Assembly: GCA_905480305.1 (NCBI GenBank)
Contig: CAJQPV010000278.1
Coordinates: 1 to 5,364, forward strand
DNA length: 5,364 nt
Reading direction: 5' to 3'
From: an uncultured Gammaproteobacteria bacterium
GTDB lineage: Bacteria > Pseudomonadota > Gammaproteobacteria > UBA9214
The notes under the pieces were generated by a model. It saw only the letters and a program-made list of their open reading frames with translations. It was not told the DNA's origin and ran no database searches. Shown here in pieces: positions 1-5,364 of this stretch. A program made the translations under genes and the position numbers. Each line of letters opens with the position of its first letter. The stretch's first letter is position 1.

Positions 1-435
1 ATCGTTATGGTCGCACTGGTCAGCCTGGTGAATATGATGCTGGGTTTGTTGCCCGGTATTGCCGATGCGCCGCTGACGCTGCAACGCATGCTGGGCTGGT
101 TGCTGGCACCGGTCGCCTGGTTGATGGGTATTCCCTGGGAGCAGGCAATCCGCGGTGGATCATTACTGGGCACCAAGGTGATTCTGAACGAACTGTTTGC
201 CTACCTGGACCTCGCCGCCATGCCAGCCGGTCAGCTGGATATACGTAGCCAGTTAATTATGACCTATGCACTGTGTGGTTTCGCCAACTTCGGCAGTCTT
301 GGCATCATGATCGGCGGACTTGCCACTATGGTGCCGGAACGGCGTGAAGAGATTATCCGGCTGGGTATGAAATCCATAGCAGCCGGTACACTGGCGACCT
401 GCATGACCGGTGCCGTTGTGGGTGTGTTGTACTGA
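1..435 (+). CDS. nupC: Concentrative nucleoside transporter, C-terminal part (NupC/CNT family), 5'-truncated
   Basis: Cation-coupled nucleoside importer of the inner membrane (CNT family). The reading frame is open from base 1 (I-V-M-V...), so the gene begins outside the window; the ATG at 7 is internal. About 144 residues are visible and match the CNT C-terminal domain. They show a hydrophobic stretch at 1-20, GTKVILNELFAYLDL near residues 58-72 (the family's GTK-x-x-x-NE region, in the transport core), then TYALCGFANFGSLGIMIGG near 88-106, a PERREEI loop and a final helix ending in VVGVLY before TGA. In known CNTs the NE and the ALCGFANF/S segments contribute to nucleoside and cation binding. 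The stop lies 6 bp from the stop of the convergent DUF2069 gene, with no room for a separate terminator. The family is clear; nucleoside specificity and the coupling ion cannot be read from this fragment. Confidence 0.93.
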   Translation: MVMVALVSLVNMMLGLLPGIADAPLTLQRMLGWLLAPVAWLMGIPWEQAIRGGSLLGTKVILNELFAYLDLAAMPAGQLDIRSQLIMTYALCGFANFGSLGIMIGGLATMVPERREEIIRLGMKSIAAGTLATCMTGAVVGVLY

Positions 436-441
436 GGAGGT

Positions 442-786
442 CTAAATATCTTTATTACGCACATAGGCCATTGCGGCCACAAACCAGACTGATGTGCAGA
501 GCACCTCGACAAGTCCAAGGTGCCGGGTTAGCTCCGAACTGTAGGCTTCCATCACGCCATGTATGAAATACAGCAGTGCCAGAAAACAACTCCAGGCAAA
601 GGTGTACTTGCGCCCGTGCAGCAAGCCACGCAGCGGGAACAGCAGCGGTAGCAGCGCAATCATCAGGACCAGCGCGGTGGGAAAATGTGTCGACGGTGCC
701 AGCCAGCTATACCAGGCGGTTAGCAGCGTCAGGGTGCCGAAGTAACCGAACAGCGTCAGCGTGTACAGGAAGCGGGGGCCGGGCAT
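442..786 (-). CDS. DUF2069-type small integral membrane protein
   Basis: Predicted 114-residue inner-membrane protein with no known biochemical function. It shows four hydrophobic segments, near residues 6-28, 37-55, 61-82 and 90-110, separated by short polar loops (for example LHGRKYTF), and ends in the polar tail RNKDI. Length, four-helix layout and the LLYFIHGVMEAYS segment fit the DUF2069 family, which I recall lying directly after wrbA in Pseudomonas. I chose the ATG at 786, beginning MPGPRFLYTL: it leaves a 4-nt gap after the wrbA stop (TGA-CCCC-ATG). The ATG at 858 would add 24 polar residues and overlap the end of wrbA by 68 bp. No clear Shine-Dalgarno precedes 786, so translation is probably coupled to wrbA. 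The family name is from memory, while the membrane topology is visible in the sequence. Confidence 0.85.
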   Translation of the reverse strand: MPGPRFLYTLTLFGYFGTLTLLTAWYSWLAPSTHFPTALVLMIALLPLLFPLRGLLHGRKYTFAWSCFLALLYFIHGVMEAYSSELTRHLGLVEVLCTSVWFVAAMAYVRNKDI

Positions 787-790
787 GGGG

Positions 791-1384
<594 letters not shown>

Positions 1385-1500
1385 TTAGTGTTTCGCAATT
1401 GTGTTAGTGATGGCTTGCCTCTCTCCTTTATGCCCGGTGCTTGATCGGGTACTTCGGGAGAAAGGATTATTTTTTGCCCTGATTGGTTATTTTCGGGTAT

Positions 1501-1854
1501 TCAAAGGATATCCAGTATTCTCTCCGGCGGCCTGCCTATTGCAGCTTTACCATTTTTCACAACCACCGGGCGTTCTATCACGCGCGGGTATGCAATCATG
1601 GCACTGATCAAGTCGGCCCGTGACAGTTCCGGGTTGTCCAGTCCGGCTTCGGTGTATTCCTTCTCATGTTTGCGCATCAGTTCGCGTGGTTGCAGGTTCA
1701 GCATGTCGAGGATGGATTCCAGTGTGGCAGCGTCCGGTGGGGTATTGAGGTATTCAATGATCTCGGCCTGTTGCCCCTGTTGCTCCAGCAGTTCCAGGCT
1801 CAGCCGGCACTTGCTGCAGTTCGGATTGAAATAGATGGTTAGCTTGTCTGCCAT
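1501..1854 (-). CDS. arsC: ArsC-family (glutaredoxin-type) arsenate reductase-like protein
   Basis: Thioredoxin-fold protein of the ArsC/Spx/YffB group, 117 residues. Family members reduce arsenate to arsenite through an N-terminal cysteine and glutathione/glutaredoxin. The start YFNPNCSKC places the catalytic cysteine at Cys13 (Cys12 of E. coli plasmid ArsC). The three anion-binding arginines of that enzyme (R60, R94, R107) align with Arg61 (LMRK), Arg95 (ERPVVV) and Arg108 (GRPPE), which supports true ArsC chemistry over Spx or YffB. Unusually, a second cysteine at 16 makes a CxxC. The ATG at 1854 lies 10 nt after the fumarase stop and starts exactly at the fold; a longer open frame reaching 2073 only overlaps fumarase. 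No arsR, arsB or acr3 gene is nearby, so a dedicated arsenic-resistance role is not implied. It resembles the PA0950-type genes beside wrbA, whose real substrate is uncertain. Confidence 0.9.
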   Translation of the reverse strand: MADKLTIYFNPNCSKCRLSLELLEQQGQQAEIIEYLNTPPDAATLESILDMLNLQPRELMRKHEKEYTEAGLDNPELSRADLISAMIAYPRVIERPVVVKNGKAAIGRPPERILDIL

Positions 1855-1864
1855 GGTGTATGTC

Positions 1865-3391
1865 TCAGTGTTTTTTAACAATGGGTATGTCGGCGATACG
1901 TGCTTTCCATTCGCGGGGACCGCTTTCATGAATGGAGTTGCCCTGTGTATCCACAGCGACGGTGACCGGCATGTCCTCAACTTCGAATTCGTAGACGGCT
2001 TCCATGCCCAGTTCCGGAAACGCAACCACGCGCGCCTTGCGGATTGCCTTTGAAACCAGGTAGGCGGCACCACCGATGGCGATCAGGTAAACGGCTTTGT
2101 GCCGGGTGATCGATTCAATGGCACCGGGGCCGCGTTCCGCCTTGCCGATCATGCCGAGCAGGCCGGTTTTTTCAAGCAGTTCATCGGTGAACTTGTCCAT
2201 ACGGGTAGCGGTGGTCGGGCCGGCCGGTCCGACCACTTCGTCACCCACCGGGTCGACCGGACCGACGTAGTAAATAAAACGCCCCCTGAAATCCAGCCCC
2301 TTGGGTAACGGTTCGCCGCGTTCGAGGCAGTCGATGATGCGTTTGTGTGCGGCGTCGCGGCCGGTGAGGATTTTGCCGCTGAGTAGCAGGGTGTCGCCGG
2401 GTTTCCAGTCCAGTTCGATGGCCGGATCAATCTCATCGAGTTGTATCCGGCGGGTGTTGCTACTGGCTTCACGAGTAATCTCCGGCCAGTCGTCCAGACG
2501 CGGTGGTACCAGTTCGACCGGGCCGCTGCCGTCGAGGGTGAAATGCACGTGCCGGGTCGCGGCGCAGTTGGGTATCAGGGCGACCGGCTTGGAGGCGGCG
2601 TGCGTGGGATAGTCCTTGATTTTGATATCCAGTACCGTCGTCAACCCGCCGAGACCCTGTGCGCCGATGCCGAGTGCGTTTACTTTCTCAAACAGTTCAA
2701 GACGCATCTCTTCGAGCTTGTTTTGCGGCTGGCGCGCCTGCAGTTCATGCATGTCGACAGGTTCAAGGATGGCCTCTTTTGCCAGCAACATGGCCTTTTC
2801 CGCGGTGCCACCGATGCCGATGCCGAGGATGCCGGGCGGACACCAGCCGGCGCCCATGGTCGGCACCTGTTGCAGTACCCATTCGATAATATCGTCGCTC
2901 GGGTTGAGGATGGCGAAGCGTGACTTGTTTTCAGAGCCGCCGCCCTTGGCAGCGACGATAATTTCAACCTTGTTACCGGCGACGATATCCTTGTGAATGA
3001 CGGCCGGGGTGTTGTCGCCGGTGTTACGGCGTTCACCGGCCGGGTCACTTACCATGGAACCGCGCAGCGGGTTGTCGGCATCCAGGTAGGCGCGGCGCAC
3101 GGCGGCATTCACCATGTCATCAATGCTGCTGTCGGTGTCCCAGTTAACATCCATGCCGACTTTAAGGAATACATTGACGATGCCGGTGTCCTGGCAGATC
3201 GGGCGATGGCCCTCGGCGCACATGCGGGAATTGATCAGTATTTGCGCCATGGCATCCCTGGCTGCCGGGGACTGCTCGCGCTGGTAGGCGGCATGCAGCG
3301 CCTGGATGAAATCCTGCGGGTGATAATAGGAAATATACTGCAGGGCGTCGCAGATACTGGTGATGAAATCGTCTTTGCTAATGGTGCTCAT
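1865..3391 (-). CDS. fumA: Class I fumarate hydratase, single-chain [4Fe-4S] type
   Basis: Interconverts fumarate and L-malate in the TCA cycle, in the cytosol. The 508-residue chain joins an N-terminal alpha-type domain (about 1-290) and a C-terminal beta-type domain (about 325-508), like E. coli FumA/FumB. Three cysteines match the cluster ligands: Cys66 in ICQDTG, Cys184 in GWCPPG and Cys276 in PNCAATRHVHF. Their spacings of 118 and 92 are close to those recalled for FumA (C105, C224, C318). Other family signatures are SENKSRFAIL (153-162), GIGAQGLGG (241-249), SGKILTGRDAAHKR (338-351) and GPAGPTTATRMD (388-399). I chose the ATG at 3391 (MSTISKDD) because an AAGG lies 6 nt upstream; an upstream ATG at 3472 would run through the promoter region and add an arginine-rich tail. 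It is first in the block with arsC, wrbA and DUF2069. Other class I dehydratases (tartrate, mesaconate) are possible but less likely. The symbol follows FumA, though FumB is equally similar. Confidence 0.93.
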   Translation of the reverse strand: MSTISKDDFITSICDALQYISYYHPQDFIQALHAAYQREQSPAARDAMAQILINSRMCAEGHRPICQDTGIVNVFLKVGMDVNWDTDSSIDDMVNAAVRRAYLDADNPLRGSMVSDPAGERRNTGDNTPAVIHKDIVAGNKVEIIVAAKGGGSENKSRFAILNPSDDIIEWVLQQVPTMGAGWCPPGILGIGIGGTAEKAMLLAKEAILEPVDMHELQARQPQNKLEEMRLELFEKVNALGIGAQGLGGLTTVLDIKIKDYPTHAASKPVALIPNCAATRHVHFTLDGSGPVELVPPRLDDWPEITREASSNTRRIQLDEIDPAIELDWKPGDTLLLSGKILTGRDAAHKRIIDCLERGEPLPKGLDFRGRFIYYVGPVDPVGDEVVGPAGPTTATRMDKFTDELLEKTGLLGMIGKAERGPGAIESITRHKAVYLIAIGGAAYLVSKAIRKARVVAFPELGMEAVYEFEVEDMPVTVAVDTQGNSIHESGPREWKARIADIPIVKKH

Positions 3392-3434
3392 GCAGGGCCT
3401 TGTCCGGGAACCGTTTGTGCGGTTGTCAGTCCTA

Positions 3435-3464
3435 ATTGTAGCTGTTCTGCTGTTGTGACGGCAT
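3435..3464 (-). promoter_or_regulatory. Candidate sigma-70 promoter of the fumarase operon
   Basis: Reading leftward, a TACAAT hexamer (plus positions 3435-3440) matches the -10 consensus at five of six bases. With an 18-bp spacer, ATGCCG (3459-3464) is the best -35 found, matching TTGACA at only three bases. The predicted RNA start, near 3428, gives a leader of under 40 nt before the ATG at 3391. The leader begins close to a short inverted repeat, AACCG-N6-CGGTT (3409-3424), and carries AAGG at 3398-3401. This is a reading by eye and may be coincidental. Confidence 0.3.
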
Positions 3465-3479
3465 ACATCCACGATCCGA

Positions 3480-3507
3480 CTGCATAAATTGTCGGGGAGA
3501 GTATAAT
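3480..3507 (+). promoter_or_regulatory. Candidate sigma-70 promoter for the thioredoxin-acylphosphatase pair
   Basis: A perfect TATAAT lies at 3502-3507, 25 bp before the thioredoxin ATG, so an RNA start near 3514 would leave a leader of about 19 nt containing the ribosome binding site. The -35 is poor: CTGCAT (3480-3485) at 16-bp spacing matches only two bases of TTGACA, and there is no TG extension of the -10 element. A strong -10 with a weak -35 fits an activator-dependent or otherwise modulated promoter (inference). Confidence 0.5.
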
Positions 3508-3513
3508 CTCTCC
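3496..3513. repeat. Inverted repeat enclosing the TATAAT box (candidate operator)
   Basis: GGAGAG-TATAAT-CTCTCC is a perfect 6-bp inverted repeat whose 6-bp centre is exactly the presumed -10 hexamer. The symmetry extends outward imperfectly: TCGG to the left and GA to the right pair if two extra G bases on the left are looped out. A regulator dimer bound here would cover the -10 and the RNA start. As RNA, only a transcript from an upstream promoter could fold it. No family-specific operator was recognised. Confidence 0.5.
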
Positions 3514-3520
3514 GAACCTA

Positions 3521-3526
3521 AAGGAG
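3521..3526 (+). promoter_or_regulatory. Strong ribosome binding site of the thioredoxin gene
   Basis: AAGGAG sits 6 nt before the ATG at 3533, close to ideal spacing, and fixes that start. It is the strongest Shine-Dalgarno in front of any complete gene in the window; most of the others have weak or no match and probably depend on coupling. Confidence 0.8.
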
Positions 3527-3532
3527 ATAATA

Positions 3533-4042
3533 ATGCGTTCACTGATATTTATGCTGGCATTACTGACGGCATTGCCAGCGGCGGCCGAGAAGGTCGATTT
3601 CACCCTCAAGGATCTGGATGGCAAGCCGGTGTCATTGTCGGATTTCCGCGGCAAGTGGGTGATTGTCAATTACTGGGCAACCTGGTGTCCGCCTTGCCTG
3701 GAGGAAATTCCTGACCTGGTGGGACTCTATGAAGATAATCGTGACAGCGTCGTGGTGCTGGGTATTAGCTATGAAGAAGTCAACATGGAGTACCTGCAGG
3801 AGTTTGTTGAGAGTCACATGATGTCCTACCCGGTGATGCAGATGGATCCACAGCCTGTAACCGAGCTTGGCCCGGTGCTGGGCCTGCCTACTTCGTATAT
3901 TATTTCTCCCGAGGGTGAGCGCCTGGCGCGCCAGGAGGGTCCGGTGACACGTGCGGCGCTCGAAGAATACATTGCGCGCAAACAGCAGCAAGGCATTGGC
4001 CTGACGGGTGCGTTGCAGAAACCGGATACTACCGCGCAGTAA
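3533..4042 (+). CDS. Exported TlpA/ResA-like thiol-disulfide oxidoreductase
   Basis: Periplasmic thioredoxin-fold protein of 169 residues that likely reduces disulfides in exported proteins; TlpA/ResA relatives serve cytochrome c or copper-centre maturation. Residues 1-18 form a short signal peptide (MRS, hydrophobic core, then PAAA before EK), with predicted cleavage after Ala18 and no lipobox cysteine. The AhpC/TSA-type fold follows: FTLKDLDGKPVSLSDFRGKWVIVNYWATWCPPC, with redox Cys52 and Cys55 in WCPPC, and the cis-proline at Pro119 in GLPTSYII. The last 20 residues (QQQGIGLTGALQKPDTTAQ) look like a disordered tail beyond the fold. The AAGGAG site fixes the start. Acylphosphatase follows after 10 bp, so the two are probably co-transcribed. 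No cytochrome c maturation genes lie nearby to name a substrate. A thioredoxin-like peroxidase is less likely given WCPPC. Confidence 0.92.
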   Translation: MRSLIFMLALLTALPAAAEKVDFTLKDLDGKPVSLSDFRGKWVIVNYWATWCPPCLEEIPDLVGLYEDNRDSVVVLGISYEEVNMEYLQEFVESHMMSYPVMQMDPQPVTELGPVLGLPTSYIISPEGERLARQEGPVTRAALEEYIARKQQQGIGLTGALQKPDTTAQ

Positions 4043-4052
4043 AACCCGCGGC

Positions 4053-4322
4053 ATGGCCTGTTCCCGCTTTTATGTCTCCGGTCGTGTGCAAGGTGTGTTC
4101 TTCAGGGTGTCGACACGTGAGCAGGCACAGGCGCTTGGGCTAACCGGTGAGGTCAGCAATTTACCGGATGGGCGGGTAGCCGTGACGGCGTGTGGTGCAC
4201 CGGCAGCACTGGCGTCGCTGCAGCAGTGGTTGTGGCAGGGTCCGCCACAGGCGGTAGTCGATCATGTGGAGAGCGAGGACTGTTCACCTGGGCCTGACTT
4301 CAGTCACTTTGAGATAACCTGA
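4053..4322 (+). CDS. acyP: Acylphosphatase
   Basis: Small cytosolic enzyme hydrolysing acyl phosphates such as acetyl phosphate or 1,3-bisphosphoglycerate. The 89-residue length is typical. The signature GRVQGVFFR at 10-18 provides the phosphate-binding loop and catalytic Arg18, and GEVSNLPDGRV at 33-43 provides catalytic Asn36. The Arg-to-Asn distance of 18 equals that of muscle acylphosphatase (R23, N41). The C-terminal strand ends FSHFEIT, near the usual F-x-I end. The ATG at 4053 leaves 10 bp after the thioredoxin stop; an in-frame ATG at 4008 would overlap that gene and add 15 basic, unconserved residues. No Shine-Dalgarno is evident, so it probably relies on translational coupling with the upstream gene. 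Its role beside a thioredoxin is not obvious; such pairing may be incidental. Confidence 0.93.
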   Translation: MACSRFYVSGRVQGVFFRVSTREQAQALGLTGEVSNLPDGRVAVTACGAPAALASLQQWLWQGPPQAVVDHVESEDCSPGPDFSHFEIT

Positions 4323-4348
4323 ACACTCTATTTCATCATGATTTTTTT

Positions 4349-4422
4349 GTAGGTCGGATTAGCGAAGCGTAATCCGACGGGTTCGGTGCATTGTCGGATT
4401 ACGCTTCGCTAATCCGACCTAC
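4349..4422. repeat. REP/MITE-like element: perfect 30-bp inverted repeat with palindromic arms
   Basis: Arms at 4349-4378 and 4393-4422 are exact reverse complements over 30 bp, separated by 14 bp. Each arm is also a palindrome: GTCGGATTA and TAATCCGAC pair over 9 bp around an 8-base centre (4362-4369 and 4402-4409). The DNA or RNA can therefore form one long hairpin or two short ones. Seven T residues (4342-4348) precede it on the plus strand but no T run follows on either strand, so it is not a classic intrinsic terminator. From memory, near-identical GTAGGTCGGATTA-type sequences recur between genes in many proteobacteria. Its place between two convergent genes suits a bidirectional transcript end or stability element (inference). 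No target duplication or transposase is visible. The rest of 4323-4568 holds only short palindromes (ATCATGAT at 4335, CAGGCCTG at 4492) and no gene I can support. Confidence 0.85.
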
Positions 4423-4568
4423 GGTATATTTAGAAAGGGGAGCTGGAATTGTTGCTGTTGTTCGAAATACCCAGCGTTAACCAATAACCACCAGGCCTGA
4501 AATTCATTACGTAGCTCTGCGTGCGTCGTAACCCGACATGTGTCATGTTTGCTGGTACGTTGTGCCTG

Positions 4569-5364
4569 TTACACGGCAAGCTTGACAGGCTGCGGATTGT
4601 CGGGTGTGAGGATGGTGTCGGTTGGCGGTTTGCTGTTGTCGGTCTCGGGGTAATCCAGAGTGAAATGCAGGCCGCGACTTTCCTTGCGATGTTGTGCGGA
4701 ACGGATGATTAGTGCAGCCACCTCTGCGAGATTACGCAGTTCCAGTAAATCATTGGACACGGTGAAGTTGCTGTAATACTCCTGGATTTCCTGCTGCAGC
4801 AGGTCGACACGACGCCATGCGCGTTGCAGGCGCTTGTCTGTCCTGACGATGCCCACGTAGTTCCACATGCAGCGCCGCAGTTCATCCCAGTTATGACTGA
4901 CAACTACTTCTTCATCCGAGTCACGCACCCGGGACTCATCCCAGGGTGGCAGCGCAACAGGGTCCGGTGTGTCGGCCAGCATTGCGGTTATGTGTTCGCT
5001 GGCAGCACGGGCAAATACCAGGCACTCCAGCAGCGAGTTGCTGGCCATGCGGTTGGCACCATGCATGCCGGTGCAGGCGACCTCGCCGATGGCATACAAG
5101 CCGGCGATATCGGTCTGACCATGCAGGTCCGTCATGACGCCGCCGCAAGTGTAATGCGCCGCCGGGACCACGGGTATCGGTTCCAGTGTCATGTCGTAAC
5201 CGAGTTCGCGGCAACGCGTATAAACGGTCGGGAAGTGTTCCTTGATAAACGGCGCAGGTTTGTGGCTGATGTCCAGCAGCACGTATTCCTCGCCGAGGCG
5301 TTTCATTTCATGGTCGATGGCGCGTGCCACGATATCACGCGGAGCGAGATCGCCGCGATCATCA
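4569..5364 (-). CDS. nadB: L-aspartate oxidase, C-terminal half (5' end outside the window)
   Basis: Flavoprotein that oxidises L-aspartate to iminoaspartate, the first step of de novo NAD synthesis with NadA as partner; it can use oxygen or fumarate as acceptor. The frame is open to the right edge, giving 264 residues that align with about residue 282 onward of the E. coli enzyme (540 residues), with essentially the same end. Active-site residues are visible: Arg9 of the fragment in [15 protein letters not shown] (E. coli R290), His70 in [10 protein letters not shown] (H351) and Arg105 in [13 protein letters not shown] (R386), with identical spacing. The C-terminal helical domain follows and ends with [15 protein letters not shown], diagnostic of NadB against succinate dehydrogenase or fumarate reductase flavoproteins. 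A short proline-rich tail ([12 protein letters not shown]) is not conserved. It converges on acylphosphatase across a 246-bp gap holding the inverted-repeat element. The N-terminal FAD-binding part and the start are not in the window. Confidence 0.97.
   Translation of the reverse strand, partial: DDRGDLAPRDIVARAIDHEMKRLGEEYVLLDISHKPAPFIKEHFPTVYTRCRELGYDMTLEPIPVVPAAHYTCGGVMTDLHGQTDIAGLYAIGEVACTGMHGANRMASNSLLECLVFARAASEHITAMLADTPDPVALPPWDESRVRDSDEEVVVSHNWDELRRCMWNYVGIVRTDKRLQRAWRRVDLLQQEIQEYYSNFTVSNDLLELRNLAEVAALIIRSAQHRKESRGLHFTLDYPETDNSKPPTDTILTPDNPQPVKLAV

Noticed and set aside
1401..1607. Plus-strand open frame of 68 codons across the arsC-wrbA gap
   Set aside because: It runs antisense into arsC, has no Shine-Dalgarno, and its composition does not resemble a known protein.
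1855..2073. N-terminal extension of the ArsC-like frame up to 2073
   Set aside because: It only overlaps the fumarase coding sequence in another frame; the ArsC fold starts at the ATG at 1854.
3392..3472. Longer fumarase start at the ATG at 3472 (27 extra residues)
   Set aside because: The extension is arginine- and threonine-rich without family similarity and covers the likely promoter; the ATG at 3391 has an AAGG 6 nt upstream and gives the usual length.
4335..4348. ATCATGAT followed by seven T residues as an acylphosphatase terminator
   Set aside because: The palindrome has no loop and is AT-rich, so it cannot form a stable hairpin; the T run alone is not enough.
4564..4590. GCCTGT...ACAGGC inverted repeat at the nadB stop as a terminator
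   Set aside because: Only a 6-bp stem with a 15-base loop, lying mostly within coding sequence, and no T run follows on the minus strand.
4521..4712. Plus-strand open frame of 63 codons
   Set aside because: Mostly antisense to the end of nadB, with no recognisable domain or ribosome site.

Overview
The window looks like an ordinary chromosomal stretch from a gammaproteobacterium of moderate-to-high GC. This rests on protein character (a class I Fe-S fumarase, a WrbA-type quinone reductase, L-aspartate oxidase very close to the E. coli form) and on the gene order arsC-wrbA-DUF2069, which I recall as PA0950-PA0949-PA0948 in Pseudomonas aeruginosa. No phage, transposase, CRISPR, rRNA or tRNA gene is visible. 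I found no new multi-gene system; the least explained parts are small non-coding structures.

Layout. Positions 1-435 (+) are the 3' end of a concentrative nucleoside transporter (nupC type). It converges, with only 6 bp between stop codons, on a minus-strand block that runs leftward from 3391: class I fumarase (3391-1865), ArsC-family reductase (1854-1501), WrbA-type NAD(P)H:quinone oxidoreductase (1381-791) and a small four-helix membrane protein of the DUF2069 type (786-442). Gaps are 10, 119 and 4 bp, so this is probably one transcription unit, perhaps with an extra control point in the 119-bp gap. A 141-bp divergent intergenic region (3392-3532) separates fumarase from a plus-strand pair: an exported TlpA/ResA-like thioredoxin (3533-4042) and acylphosphatase (4053-4322). 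This region holds a perfect TATAAT box enclosed in an inverted repeat, and a strong ribosome binding site for the thioredoxin gene.

From 4323 to 4568 there is no gene, but there is a perfect 30-bp inverted repeat (4349-4422) whose arms are each palindromic, resembling REP/MITE-like intergenic repeats. It lies between acylphosphatase and the convergent 3' half of nadB (L-aspartate oxidase, minus strand, 4569 to the right edge).

How the genes relate: the minus-strand block joins a TCA-cycle enzyme with an oxygen-sensitive Fe-S cluster to a thiol-type reductase and a flavodoxin-fold quinone reductase, so a redox or housekeeping theme is plausible but is inference. The thioredoxin probably acts in the periplasm. 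NadB (NAD synthesis) and the nucleoside transporter belong to units that extend beyond the window.
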